From assembly GCF_017921835.1 (NCBI RefSeq), contig NZ_JAGEMN010000001.1, positions 427,874-491,873 of the forward strand: 64,000 nt of DNA. The letters are read 5' to 3'. The position numbers were made by a program, and so were the translations under genes. The DNA is from Sporosarcina sp. 6E9. Lineage in GTDB: Bacteria; Bacillota; Bacilli; Bacillales_A; Planococcaceae. The notes beneath the pieces were generated by a model. It searched no databases. It was not told the origin of the DNA and saw only the letters and a list, made by a program, of their open reading frames with translations. Numbering within the stretch: the first letter of the stretch is position 1; every line of letters starts with the position of its first letter. Positions 29,593-37,844 of this stretch are shown here, piece after piece.

Positions 29593-30036
29593 ATGAAACT
29601 AGACTTTTATGCTCTAATTATTTTCATACATGTTGTTAGTGCAGTACTGTCCATTGGACCATTGTTTATATTAATGCCAACAATCAAGCGTTTACGCGAC
29701 GTTAACACTGATGTAGAAAATGCATACTTATCCATTGTCAACGTCGTGATCCGAATTGTCATGCATGCGGGACATGTACTAGTCGTGTCAGGTGTCCTAT
29801 TATTAATTTTTGGGCCATGGCCATGGTATACGTCCTGGGTAGTGATGACAGTGGCAGTTCTGCTTTTGTCAGGTTTATTTCTCTCTAGGGGATTTACAAT
29901 CGTTCTAAAACGTTTTGGAAAACCAGGGGAAAATAAAAACCATATTCTTAATCGTTTAAATCAAACATCATGGATATACGTCGGTTTGATGCTAGTCATG
30001 CTTTGGCTAATGGTGCAAAAACCGGTGCTCTGGTAA
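29593..30036 (+). CDS. DUF2269-like integral membrane protein
   Basis: The 147-residue protein has four membrane segments (about 5-27, 47-71, 77-99 and 122-142). Conserved-looking histidines occur in FIHVVSAVLSIGP and MHAGHVLVVSG, an arrangement seen in DUF2269 proteins and reminiscent of heme-binding membrane proteins. No strong ribosome site is present, but the gene starts 6 nt after the ASCH gene, so coupling is likely. Function unknown. Confidence 0.65.
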   Translation: MKLDFYALIIFIHVVSAVLSIGPLFILMPTIKRLRDVNTDVENAYLSIVNVVIRIVMHAGHVLVVSGVLLLIFGPWPWYTSWVVMTVAVLLLSGLFLSRGFTIVLKRFGKPGENKNHILNRLNQTSWIYVGLMLVMLWLMVQKPVLW

Positions 30037-30047
30037 AATACATATTA

Positions 30048-30078
30048 AAGTGCATCTCCATGAGGTGCGCTTTTTTTA
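30048..30078 (+). terminator. Terminator after the DUF2269-like gene
   Basis: Stem AAGTGCATCTC/GAGGTGCGCTT with two mismatched positions, a 3-nt loop and seven T residues. Confidence 0.75.
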
Positions 30079-30213
30079 TTGGATATAGTTGACTGACCCG
30101 AAGACAACAATCGTCTGCATTAAATATTGTTTAAAAACTAGTGAAAAAGGAATAATAAATACGATTTAACAAATGGTACAAGGTAGATGCCTTAAAAAGT
30201 GGAGGAGAATTTC

Positions 30214-30315
30214 ATGGGTAGACTGATCCGAAGAATCATAAAATATGGACCGATTATTTATCCGATTGTCGTTAAAATAGTGAGAAGCAGAAAGAATAAA
30301 AAAGTTGTTCGGTAA
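30214..30315 (+). CDS. Small basic protein (33 residues)
   Basis: The short frame encodes a 33-residue product: MGRLIRRIIK, then YGPIIYPIVVKIVRS, then RKNKKVVR. It is strongly basic with a hydrophobic centre. A strong site GTGGAGGAG lies 6 nt before the ATG and a terminator follows at once, so it looks like a real one-gene unit. Very short proteins with a GPIIYPI centre are, from memory, common unannotated genes in Bacillaceae; function unknown. It could act at the membrane surface. Confidence 0.65.
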   Translation: MGRLIRRIIKYGPIIYPIVVKIVRSRKNKKVVR

Positions 30316-30326
30316 ATCAAAAAACT

Positions 30327-30373
30327 AGGCTTGTCTTGATTGGGAATTCCATTCAAGATAAGCTTTTATTTTT
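30327..30373 (+). terminator. Terminator after the 33-residue gene
   Basis: Stem AGGCTTGTCTTGA/TCAAGATAAGCTT with G-T and mismatch positions and the tail TTATTTTTG. Confidence 0.65.
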
Positions 30374-30498
30374 GCTTTTTTCGAAAAGTTTTTGATTCAT
30401 ATTATCGAGTGTAAAATATAATTATCAGGATGCACGGCGTCAAGTAACATTGGACTTTATTGCTCTACTAATCTACTAATCTAAGAACTTTGTAACCG

Positions 30499-30527
30499 TT
30501 GACATGTCAGAATTTTCATAGTAGTAT
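30499..30527 (+). promoter_or_regulatory. SigA-type promoter of the GH4-ROK-ABC operon
   Basis: TTGACA (30499-30504) is a perfect -35 and TAGTAT (30522-30527) lies 17 bp downstream. Predicted start near 30534-30536. Confidence 0.75.
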
Positions 30528-30538
30528 ATAAACCAATT

Positions 30539-30559
30539 GGTAAGTTAAGTTTACTAACC
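30539..30559. promoter_or_regulatory. Operator for the ROK repressor
   Basis: The 21-bp inverted repeat GGTAAGTTAA-G-TTTACTAACC (8 of 10 positions symmetrical) lies just after the predicted start. ROK regulators such as XylR and NagC bind palindromes of this type. The ROK gene is the second gene of the operon, so autoregulation is likely; this link is inference. Confidence 0.6.
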
Positions 30560-30591
30560 GAATAGTAATAAGGTTATAGGGGGCTTATTTT

Positions 30592-31875
30592 GTGCGGAAT
30601 AAACCGAAAATTGTTATTATTGGGGCGGGCAGCGCAGTCTTTGGATTGAGCATGATAAAAGATGCATTCACGACAACTGATTTATGGGGAAGTACGCTTG
30701 TTTTAATGGATATCGACAAGAATGCTGTAGAAAAAACTGCGCTTGCTGCCAATCGTATTAATGATAGTTTGGGTGCTGGATATCAGATTTCATCTACCAC
30801 CGACAGGGAAGAAGCGTTGCAGGGGGCAGATTTTATAATCGTGTCAATTGCTGTTGATCGTGTGAAGATGTGGAAACAGGATTTCGCTGTACCGCAAAAA
30901 TACGGTATCAAACATGTTTTGGGGGAAAATGTTGGGCCAGGTGCCGTCTTTCACACAATGAGAAACCTACCAATCTTTCTGGACATTTGTAAAGATATAG
31001 AGAAAATTTGCCCAGAGGCTTTATTGATCAACTTTACGAATCCGGAGAGCAGACTTTGCATGGCCATTAAGAAATACACGAATGTCAAAGCGGTAGGGCT
31101 CTGTCATCAAATAAATGCGGGGATTGAAATCGTATCTACAATCCTGGCTATCGATCGTGAACATATTGATGTAAAGGCTTGGGGCATCAACCATTTTACA
31201 TGGATTGTCGATATAAGAGACAAAAGATCCGGGGATGATCTGTATCCGCTGTTTCGTGAAAAAGAAGCAACATACAATCCGGAGTACGAGAAGCTATCAC
31301 GTTTCATATTCCGTCATTACGGGTTATTCCCGACATCGGGTGACGGTCATCTAGGTGAGTTTTTCCCATATGCACATGAGTTCATACCAGACGAAGGATA
31401 TGATTTTGAAAAATACGAACAGCGTCGTCAAAGTATTGTTAGCGTCCTGGACGGCGTCATCAGCGGCAAGGTTTCCATCGATGATGAGCTGATTGCACCT
31501 TCTGGTGAGAAGGCTTTTAATATCATCAATGGCATCGTGCATAACACAAATGAGTTGTTGGATTCGGTAAATATACCTAACGATGGCTACATTTCAAATC
31601 TGCCTGCGGATGCAATTGTAGAAGTACCGGCAATCATAAGTGGCAACGGCGTGAATGGGCTTGCTCTTGGGGAACTGCCTCGGGGCATTGCGGCGATGTG
31701 CAGAACACAGGTAGATGTACAGCATCTTGTTGTAGATGCTGGTGTCAGAGGCGATCGTGGGCTTGTCATTCAAGCATTGTTAACAGATCCAAATATTCCA
31801 AGTGCGAATGCCGCGTTGAAAATATATCATGAACTGATGGAAATCAACAAACCTTACCTGCCGCAATTTTCTTGA
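30592..31875 (+). CDS. Glycoside hydrolase family 4 (alpha-galactosidase/alpha-glucosidase type)
   Basis: GH4 enzymes hydrolyse glycosides by an NAD- and Mn-dependent oxidation-elimination route in the cytoplasm. The 427-residue product has an N-terminal dinucleotide fold (VIIGAGSAVFG, about 7-18), the DKN strand-2 acidic motif, the metal-binding C171-H172 in GLCHQINAG, H201 in WGINHFTW and a conserved NFTNPES. This CHQ form resembles MelA- and AglA-type enzymes acting on unphosphorylated sugars, which fits the ABC importer downstream and absence of a PTS. The start is GTG at 30592, 8-9 nt after AGGGGG. Confidence 0.9.
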   Translation: MRNKPKIVIIGAGSAVFGLSMIKDAFTTTDLWGSTLVLMDIDKNAVEKTALAANRINDSLGAGYQISSTTDREEALQGADFIIVSIAVDRVKMWKQDFAVPQKYGIKHVLGENVGPGAVFHTMRNLPIFLDICKDIEKICPEALLINFTNPESRLCMAIKKYTNVKAVGLCHQINAGIEIVSTILAIDREHIDVKAWGINHFTWIVDIRDKRSGDDLYPLFREKEATYNPEYEKLSRFIFRHYGLFPTSGDGHLGEFFPYAHEFIPDEGYDFEKYEQRRQSIVSVLDGVISGKVSIDDELIAPSGEKAFNIINGIVHNTNELLDSVNIPNDGYISNLPADAIVEVPAIISGNGVNGLALGELPRGIAAMCRTQVDVQHLVVDAGVRGDRGLVIQALLTDPNIPSANAALKIYHELMEINKPYLPQFS

Positions 31876-31944
31876 TACCCATCCATTATTAGAAGGGGGA
31901 GGATTGTAATCACCGTCAGCCATATTCAAGCAAATCCACAGTAT

Positions 31945-33102
31945 ATGAAATTTATCAATAAGAAAAAGATTCTACATTATATCCAAGAGAATCCCGGTCA
32001 TTCTAGAACAGAAATTGCAAAGGCATTGTCAATTAGTAAGCCGACGATTTCCAAACTTGTTGATGAATTGATCAATGAAGGTTGGTTTCGTGAAAAAGAA
32101 AGTACAAGTTCAAGTTCATCTGGCGGTAGAAGAGCTTTCCAGATTTACTTCAAACATAATGCTAAATATATTGTCGGAGTAGATATCGGCGGAACATCAG
32201 TTGAGATGGCTATCATGAACTTAAGAGGTGACTTAATAGAGAAAGTGGTTTTTTCAACCCAAAAGTATTTATCAAAAAACCTTGTTCAGGTAATCGCCAA
32301 TCATATCCACTCACTTATCACTAAAAGTGGTTTAGATAATAGTCAAATCCTCGGGGTGGGACTTGGTGTGCCAGGTATAACAGACGTCGAAAAAGGACTT
32401 GTATTCGATGCGCCGAGCCTGGGATGGAAACAATATCCCTTGGTCAAGAAATTGGGTGAACTTCTATCTTTTCCGGTTTACGTCGACAATGATGTAAATG
32501 TTGCCGCACTTGGTGAGCAATGGAAAGGGGCTGGGAAAGATAAGAGAAATATTCTGCAGATTACACTCGGTACAGGGGTAGGTTGCGGAATGATTATAAA
32601 TGGCCAGTTGTATCGTGGATCATCATTTGCCGCCGGAGAAATCGGCTATATGGTGACTGATAGGCATGCCGCTGAGGAAGCCTATGACAGCATCTTTTCC
32701 GGATACGGCTTTCTCGACAGCCATGTCGGCGGACCTTCTATTACCAAAAGAATGTTGAAGCACTTGGGAACGGGCGATGAAGAATCAGATGATTGGCCGG
32801 CCAAAAAGATCTTCGAAATGGCGATTGCAGGCGATGAAAATGCGCTGAACATCGTACAAGATGCTTTGTCCCATCTTGGATTTGCTTTGATTAATGTCAT
32901 TTCAATTGTTAACCCAGAATGTGTAATCATTGGTGGCGGCTTATCAAAGTCCATGCATCATTTTCTACCGGATATCAAGTTAACAATCGATAAGCATCTG
33001 CCGATAGAAGCGTCGGTCACAATTACGACGCTAGAAGATGTAGCGATTTTAGGGGCGGCATATCTGGTTTTAAAAGAACATGATTCTATTTTGCAGGTTT
33101 GA
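31945..33102 (+). CDS. ROK-family transcriptional repressor
   Basis: An N-terminal winged helix (SRTEIAKALSISKPTISKLVDELINEG) is joined to a ROK sugar-kinase-like domain (VGVDIGGTSVEMA, LGVGLGVPGITD, DNDVNVAALGEQW, ITLGTGVGCGMI). The CxCGxxGCxE zinc motif typical of ROK proteins is missing after GEIGYMV. The ATG at 31945 has no ribosome site. A strong GGGGGAGG at 31895-31902 is 6 nt before an in-frame ATC at 31909, and starting there adds the typical ROK N-terminus (TVSHIQANPQY). The true start may thus be a non-AUG codon. It probably represses its own operon and responds to the imported sugar. Confidence 0.88.
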   Translation: MKFINKKKILHYIQENPGHSRTEIAKALSISKPTISKLVDELINEGWFREKESTSSSSSGGRRAFQIYFKHNAKYIVGVDIGGTSVEMAIMNLRGDLIEKVVFSTQKYLSKNLVQVIANHIHSLITKSGLDNSQILGVGLGVPGITDVEKGLVFDAPSLGWKQYPLVKKLGELLSFPVYVDNDVNVAALGEQWKGAGKDKRNILQITLGTGVGCGMIINGQLYRGSSFAAGEIGYMVTDRHAAEEAYDSIFSGYGFLDSHVGGPSITKRMLKHLGTGDEESDDWPAKKIFEMAIAGDENALNIVQDALSHLGFALINVISIVNPECVIIGGGLSKSMHHFLPDIKLTIDKHLPIEASVTITTLEDVAILGAAYLVLKEHDSILQV

Positions 33103-33162
33103 ACTGGTTATTAAAGTGACTTTATGTCCTTTAAAATAATTTAATAAAAAGGGGGATTTACA

Positions 33163-34476
33163 GTGGTGAAAAAATGGTGGCTCGGTATAGTGGCACTTGG
33201 ATTGTTATCCGTATTGATGGTTGCTTGCTCAGATGACAAAGATTCAACTGACAAAGACTCAAAAGATAAGGAAGGGGCGGGCGAGGAAATCGTATTGGAT
33301 TATTGGCAATACGCATTTGACGCAAAGGTTAAATTGATGGACGAGCTAATTGAGGAATTCGAAGCGGATAACCCTGGTATTAAAGTAAAGCAGACTAATT
33401 TTCCGTATGATCAATATAACGAAAAAGTAGCTGCGCAAGTACCGGCGGGGAAAGGTCCTGATGTCATCAACCTATTCTACGGATGGGTTCCTAAGTATGT
33501 TGATTCTGGATATTTACAGCCTCTACCACAAGACGCATTCCCACATGAAGAAATTGAAAGTGAGTTTTTCCCGTTAGTTGAAGCGACAAAGCTTGACGGT
33601 GAATATTGGACAATTCCTACCGCAGTAAGAACACTAGCATTATTTTACAACAAGGATCTTTTTGAAGAGGCTGGACTAGATCCAAACTCTCCGCCTAAAG
33701 ATTGGGATGAGTTGCAGGAATATGCTGACAAATTAACGAAAGCTGATGGCAGTGGACGAATTGAGCAATCTGGAATGGCTTGGGAACCTTCACAGCAAGG
33801 GCATCAGTGGCTACGCGACGGTTTAACACGCCAGGCCGGTGGAGAAGTATTAAGCGCGGACAAGAAATCGGTTGTTTGGGGAGACGATCCTGCTGGTCTA
33901 GAAGCATTTAAATACTGGTTGAGCTTTCCAACTGATTTGGGTACATCTGAAGTTGGTTTCTATACAGATGATGTAACAGCTTTTCTGACAGAAAAAGCAG
34001 CAATGAATGTTGATGGTTCTTTCCGTATCGGTACCATTAAAAGTGATGCACCAGACCTGAATTACGCTGTAGCGCCACTTCCTGGAAATAAAGAGCAATC
34101 GACCAACGCATCATTCTGGACGAATGGAATTACTTCGAAAGTTGAAGGGGAAAGACTAGAAGCAGCAACTAAATTCCTGAAATTCCTAACAAGCAAAGAA
34201 ACGATGGAAAAATGGATTGATGCAACTGGTGAACTACCAGCAAAAGAAGCGGTTGCAATGCAGGATAAATATGTCAACGATGAAGTTTACGGGGAATTTA
34301 TCAACTCATTACCATTTGCAAATGCGCATTTCTTTGTAGATGAAACTGAAGAACGCCAACTTGTCATCGACGCAGCAGACAAAGTATTGCTGAAGGACAT
34401 GGACGTAGAAGAAGCTTATAAAGAATTAGTAGAAGAGACAAAGAAACTGCACGAAAAATATTGGAGCGATAAGTAA
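33163..34476 (+). CDS. Sugar ABC transporter substrate-binding lipoprotein
   Basis: The 437-residue product has a lipoprotein signal (lipobox MVAC, C22), an Asp/Lys-rich linker, and a family 1 extracellular solute-binding domain (LDYWQYAFDAKVKLMDELIEEFEADNPGIKV, GPDVINLFYGW). It delivers oligosaccharides to the two permeases. A GTG at 33163 or 33166 is the start, 7-10 nt after AAAGGGGG. The following intergenic hairpin may raise its expression relative to the permeases. Substrate is unknown; alpha-galactosides or alpha-glucosides are suggested by the GH4 gene. Confidence 0.92.
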   Translation: MVKKWWLGIVALGLLSVLMVACSDDKDSTDKDSKDKEGAGEEIVLDYWQYAFDAKVKLMDELIEEFEADNPGIKVKQTNFPYDQYNEKVAAQVPAGKGPDVINLFYGWVPKYVDSGYLQPLPQDAFPHEEIESEFFPLVEATKLDGEYWTIPTAVRTLALFYNKDLFEEAGLDPNSPPKDWDELQEYADKLTKADGSGRIEQSGMAWEPSQQGHQWLRDGLTRQAGGEVLSADKKSVVWGDDPAGLEAFKYWLSFPTDLGTSEVGFYTDDVTAFLTEKAAMNVDGSFRIGTIKSDAPDLNYAVAPLPGNKEQSTNASFWTNGITSKVEGERLEAATKFLKFLTSKETMEKWIDATGELPAKEAVAMQDKYVNDEVYGEFINSLPFANAHFFVDETEERQLVIDAADKVLLKDMDVEEAYKELVEETKKLHEKYWSDK

Positions 34477-34482
34477 AAAATA

Positions 34483-34513
34483 AGAACCAAAGGCTTTTAT
34501 AGCCTTTGGTTCT
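34483..34513 (+). other. Intergenic mRNA hairpin between binding-protein and permease genes
   Basis: A perfect 12-bp stem AGAACCAAAGGC/GCCTTTGGTTCT with a 7-nt loop lies 7 nt after the binding-protein stop and is not followed by a T run. Such elements protect the upstream mRNA end and give more binding protein than permease. Confidence 0.65.
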
Positions 34514-34535
34514 ATCAACTATCAGGAGGTGCGAA

Positions 34536-35489
34536 ATGAAGGAGAATCATTCTGCATCGAGCAAGAAAGTGGATAAGACATCGTTGATACAGAAGTTCAG
34601 AGGAAATGTAAAGTATCAAAAATATCTTTTTGTCTACACTTGCCTGTTGCTTCCAATACTATTTTTTCTTGGCATTCGCATTCTTCCTACGTTATTCACA
34701 TTTAACGTGGGTTTTCGGGATTGGAATTTGTTGGCGACCGGAGCAAAACCATTTATTGGACTTCAAAATTACCAGGCATTAATACAGGACAAAGTTTTCA
34801 TCAAATCTGCAGTGAACACATTGATTTATATTGTGATAGGTGTTTCGGGGCAATTATTTTTTGGAATTATCGTTGCGCTATTACTACATAAAATAAATCG
34901 TTTCGTAGGGTTTTTCAGGGTCATCTATTTTATCCCCTATGTAACTAGTATCGTTGCAATCAGCTGGGTTTTTCAGTGGATATTGATGAAAAATGGAATT
35001 ATCAATGATTTATTAATCAAAATCGGTTTATCACCACAACCATTTTTGAACTCGCCGGATCAGGCAATATACGTCATCATCGGCGCGATGATTTGGCAGG
35101 CTTTAGGCTTTCAAATGGTTCTGTTTTTAGCTGGTTTGGAGAATATACCCAAGATGCTTTATGAGGCTGCAGAGATTGACGGTGCAAGTCCTTGGCAAAA
35201 GTTTTGGCATGTGACGGTTCCGCTGTTAAATCCCACAATTGTATTCTCGGCAGTAATAGGAAGTATCAACTTCATTCAAGTATCCTTTACCCAAGTCATC
35301 AATATGAGTTCAGATGGCACTGGTGGCCCCTTGAATTCCACAATGACAGTTGTGGTATATATCTATCAATTGGCATTCCGGAAGTTTGATATGGGACTTG
35401 CTTCGGCAGCGACCGTACTGCTGTTTCTATTCATTTTAGCCCTGACCTTATTCCAAATGAAGGTCCTGACTAGGAAATTTGATTACTAG
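34536..35489 (+). CDS. Carbohydrate ABC transporter permease (MalF type)
   Basis: The 317-residue protein has six membrane segments after a basic N-terminal tail and the EAA loop YEAAEIDGASPWQKFWHVTVPLLNP. It forms the channel with the next gene's product. ATG at 34536 is chosen for the AGGAGG 8 nt upstream; the open frame to 34506 has none. The next gene starts 18 nt later. Confidence 0.93.
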   Translation: MKENHSASSKKVDKTSLIQKFRGNVKYQKYLFVYTCLLLPILFFLGIRILPTLFTFNVGFRDWNLLATGAKPFIGLQNYQALIQDKVFIKSAVNTLIYIVIGVSGQLFFGIIVALLLHKINRFVGFFRVIYFIPYVTSIVAISWVFQWILMKNGIINDLLIKIGLSPQPFLNSPDQAIYVIIGAMIWQALGFQMVLFLAGLENIPKMLYEAAEIDGASPWQKFWHVTVPLLNPTIVFSAVIGSINFIQVSFTQVINMSSDGTGGPLNSTMTVVVYIYQLAFRKFDMGLASAATVLLFLFILALTLFQMKVLTRKFDY

Positions 35490-35507
35490 AGAGGAGGATG
35501 CAGAAGA

Positions 35508-36317
35508 ATGAAACTTGGAAAGATTTTAACATACCTAGCTTTGATACTCGGTTCCATTATTATGCTATTTCCCTTTGTTTGGATGGTTTCTACCTCATTG
35601 AAGTCACCGATTGATATCTTTAGTCTGGATATTATACCGGAAAATATCACCTTCAGTAACTATATTAAAGTTATGGAAGAAAGTTTGTTTGCTAAGTGGT
35701 TTGTGAATAGCTTGATAATCGCAACAGTCACGACGATAAGTGTAGCGTTTTTTGATACGCTCGTCGGTTATATCATCGCCAAGTTCTCCTTTGTAGGTCG
35801 TGGCGTGTTGTTCATTCTTATCTTGAGTACATTAATGGTTCCGACGGAAATGCTTATTATTCCGTGGTATATGATGAGTTCGGATTTCGGATGGACGGAT
35901 TCGTACTGGGGAATCTTGTTTCCGGGGTTAATGACTGGTTTCGGTGTATTTCTAATGAGACAATTCATGGAGCAGATACCCGATGACTTGTTGAACGCGG
36001 CTCGGATTGACGGTATGAATGAATTTATGATATTTTTCAAGATTGCCATTCCACAGGTTTGGCCAGCACTCGCTGCTTTAAGTATTTTTACATTTCTAGG
36101 CAACTGGAATGCATTCCTATGGCCGTTGATCGTTATCGAGTCTGAGGCACTCCGAACGCTGCCTGTCGGCTTATCGTTCTTCTCATCGGGAGAAGCGGAG
36201 TCGCAGTGGCATTTAATCATGACAGGTTCAACTATTGCGGTTATTCCATTAATCCTCGTGTTTATTCTTTTACAACGCCATATCATATCAGGAATTACTT
36301 TGACTGGAATGAAATAA
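35508..36317 (+). CDS. Carbohydrate ABC transporter permease (MalG type)
   Basis: The 269-residue protein has six membrane segments and the EAA loop LLNAARIDGMNEFMIFFKIAIPQVWP. It pairs with the MalF-type permease. No ATPase gene follows; in Bacillales such importers borrow a shared MsmX-type ATPase encoded elsewhere. Site GAGAGGAGG is upstream of the ATG. Last gene of the operon. Confidence 0.93.
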   Translation: MKLGKILTYLALILGSIIMLFPFVWMVSTSLKSPIDIFSLDIIPENITFSNYIKVMEESLFAKWFVNSLIIATVTTISVAFFDTLVGYIIAKFSFVGRGVLFILILSTLMVPTEMLIIPWYMMSSDFGWTDSYWGILFPGLMTGFGVFLMRQFMEQIPDDLLNAARIDGMNEFMIFFKIAIPQVWPALAALSIFTFLGNWNAFLWPLIVIESEALRTLPVGLSFFSSGEAESQWHLIMTGSTIAVIPLILVFILLQRHIISGITLTGMK

Positions 36318-36391
36318 GCTATCGTAAAAAAAAGCCGCTAAGGTTTTTATATGAATTAACAAGCTAAATAACATTAGTTTAGAACAACGAT

Positions 36392-36419
36392 AAGCATCGC
36401 AAATAGCGGTGCTTTTTTT
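36392..36419 (+). terminator. Terminator of the GH4-ABC operon
   Basis: Stem AAGCATCGC/GCGGTGCTT with one mismatch and G-T pair, a 5-nt loop and seven T residues, 75 nt after the last gene. Confidence 0.7.
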
Positions 36420-36513
36420 ATATTTAAAAGGAGTTTTATGGTAATTATGATATGATAGCAGTAAGTTAAGTATATATTTAATGTTCAATAAACGGCCCAT
36501 TATGCAGTCTGTA

Positions 36514-36580
36514 AAATGTTGCTTTGCGCTCCAGGCGCACGCTGATCCCTATGGAGTCGGTCGTATTCCGCTCCAAGCAT
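36514..36580. repeat. Degenerate dispersed intergenic repeat (tentative)
   Basis: The stretch around TTGCTTTGCGCTCCAGGCGC and the later TTCCGCTCCAAG is more GC-rich than its surroundings and resembles, from memory, the dispersed TTGCTTTCCGCTCCAGGCGGACGC-type intergenic repeats of Bacillales. It is not coding and has decayed. The rest of 36420-36724 shows no gene I can support. Confidence 0.3.
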
Positions 36581-36724
36581 ATGATATACGTGTATTCAAA
36601 AATAGGACCATTTAATCAAATAAGTAAATTGGTAGTTCTTCCTTATTTCATTTTAAAGGGGAAAACTAAAAGAATCGTGAATTGTCAGCTGATTACAAGT
36701 ATTTATTGAGAGAAGGTAATTTAA

Positions 36725-37117
36725 ATTAAAAAGCTATTTTTTATTTTTTTCGTATTAATATTGTCGGTATTGGTCGTTGGGTGTACAAAAGAAGAGGTTC
36801 TTAGAGTGGGTACTCCTTTTAATGAAAATGGAATCGAAGGAGTCAAAATTCATAGTGACATCACAGATTCAGCATCAATTGAGGCATTAAGAGAAATCAT
36901 TAAAGATGAAGTTAATATTGAAGAACCAAAAGACTTAGGGGAAGTAGCAGACACTTTCTTCTCACTTAACAGACTCAAAGAAAGTATATCTGAAATACAA
37001 AGATATGTTTGGTATCAAGATGATGCTAGCTCAATTTTATACAGTGATGGTGCCGATATTTATACTGCTCTTACCATGGAACAAACGAATGAGTTAAAAA
37101 GGATATTGGAACAATAA
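36725..37117 (+). CDS. Hypothetical lipoprotein with likely AUU start
   Basis: The frame opens after TAA with ATT (36725) and gives KKLFFIFFVLILSVLVVGC, a complete lipoprotein signal with lipobox VVGC (C20). GAGAAGG lies 8 nt before the ATT. The only standard start, TTG at 36761, would leave seven residues before the cysteine and destroy the signal peptide. The mature part (about 110 residues) is acidic and helical, with DSASIEALREIIKDEVNIEE and an aromatic SEIQRYVWYQDD segment. No family is recognised. A two-helix membrane protein gene follows closely. Confidence 0.6.
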   Translation: MKKLFFIFFVLILSVLVVGCTKEEVLRVGTPFNENGIEGVKIHSDITDSASIEALREIIKDEVNIEEPKDLGEVADTFFSLNRLKESISEIQRYVWYQDDASSILYSDGADIYTALTMEQTNELKRILEQ

Positions 37118-37144
37118 CTCATTTTGAAGAAAGGCGTGGAGGAT

Positions 37145-37333
37145 TTGAATAAAAAAACATTCTATCTCACACTTAGAATTGTTGGCATTATTGCTGTTTT
37201 ATTATTTGCCTATTATAGTGTGTTGGAAGAAGATGTAGTTCAATTCATTAAATATCTTATTACACTGACAGTTGTTTTATTTCTAATTGTTTATTCTAAT
37301 AAAAGGTCCAAACGAAAAGATGAAAATCTATGA
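37145..37333 (+). CDS. Small two-helix membrane protein
   Basis: From the TTG at 37145 the 62-residue product has two membrane segments (about 8-25 and 33-50) joined by an acidic turn (VLEEDVVQF) and ends in a basic tail (NKRSKRKDENL). GGAGG is only 2 nt before this TTG, so the start may instead be GTG 37136 or TTG 37124. It lies 27 nt after the lipoprotein gene and may be co-transcribed. Function unknown. Confidence 0.5.
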   Translation: MNKKTFYLTLRIVGIIAVLLFAYYSVLEEDVVQFIKYLITLTVVLFLIVYSNKRSKRKDENL

Positions 37334-37444
37334 AAACTTTTCAGCGCGCGGGTGCGATTCTAGAAGAAGGATCTGTTCTCTATTACTATATAAGCCCATT
37401 AACTTAGGCGTAATAAAATAATCCTTTTTAGTTAGGGGAGTAAA

Positions 37445-37834
37445 ATGATATCTAAATTCGAAAAAGTCGTTAATTATCTTAACTCTATGATTAGATGGAA
37501 ATCAAAACATAGTTCGGTAGGTTTGACTACTATTGCACCATTAAGGATTGTACCCGAATATATAAATATAGATTTAGAGAAAAAGCTAGTCACGGGTTTA
37601 GTAAAATATGATGGAAAAGAATATTTATCTGTAATTGTGGATGTTCGAAATAATAAAGTGAAAATAACTGGAAGTCTAAGAAGGATAGCTGAATTAACAA
37701 AAACGCTAATCGTTAATTACTTATTCCAGATTTGGGTATGTTTCCGATATAACAATACTTGCCAAATCAATTTCGGTAATCCAGTTTGTCGCATTTATGA
37801 AAGAGCAAAACGGTATGTAAAAGCATTACCATAA
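37445..37834 (+). CDS. Hypothetical protein
   Basis: The 129-residue product is basic. After a helical N-terminus it has beta-rich segments (EYINIDLEKKLVTGLVKYDGKEYLSVIVDVRNN) and three cysteines in the C-terminal third (FQIWVCFRY, NNTCQINF, GNPVCRIY). AGGGGAG is 5 nt before the ATG and a terminator follows, so it is likely expressed. No family recognised. Confidence 0.55.
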   Translation: MISKFEKVVNYLNSMIRWKSKHSSVGLTTIAPLRIVPEYINIDLEKKLVTGLVKYDGKEYLSVIVDVRNNKVKITGSLRRIAELTKTLIVNYLFQIWVCFRYNNTCQINFGNPVCRIYERAKRYVKALP

Positions 37835-37844
37835 GCAAATTAAT

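Noticed and set aside
36524..36709. Plus-strand frame of 61 codons
   Set aside because: No ribosome site; it crosses the degenerate repeat patch and resembles no known protein.
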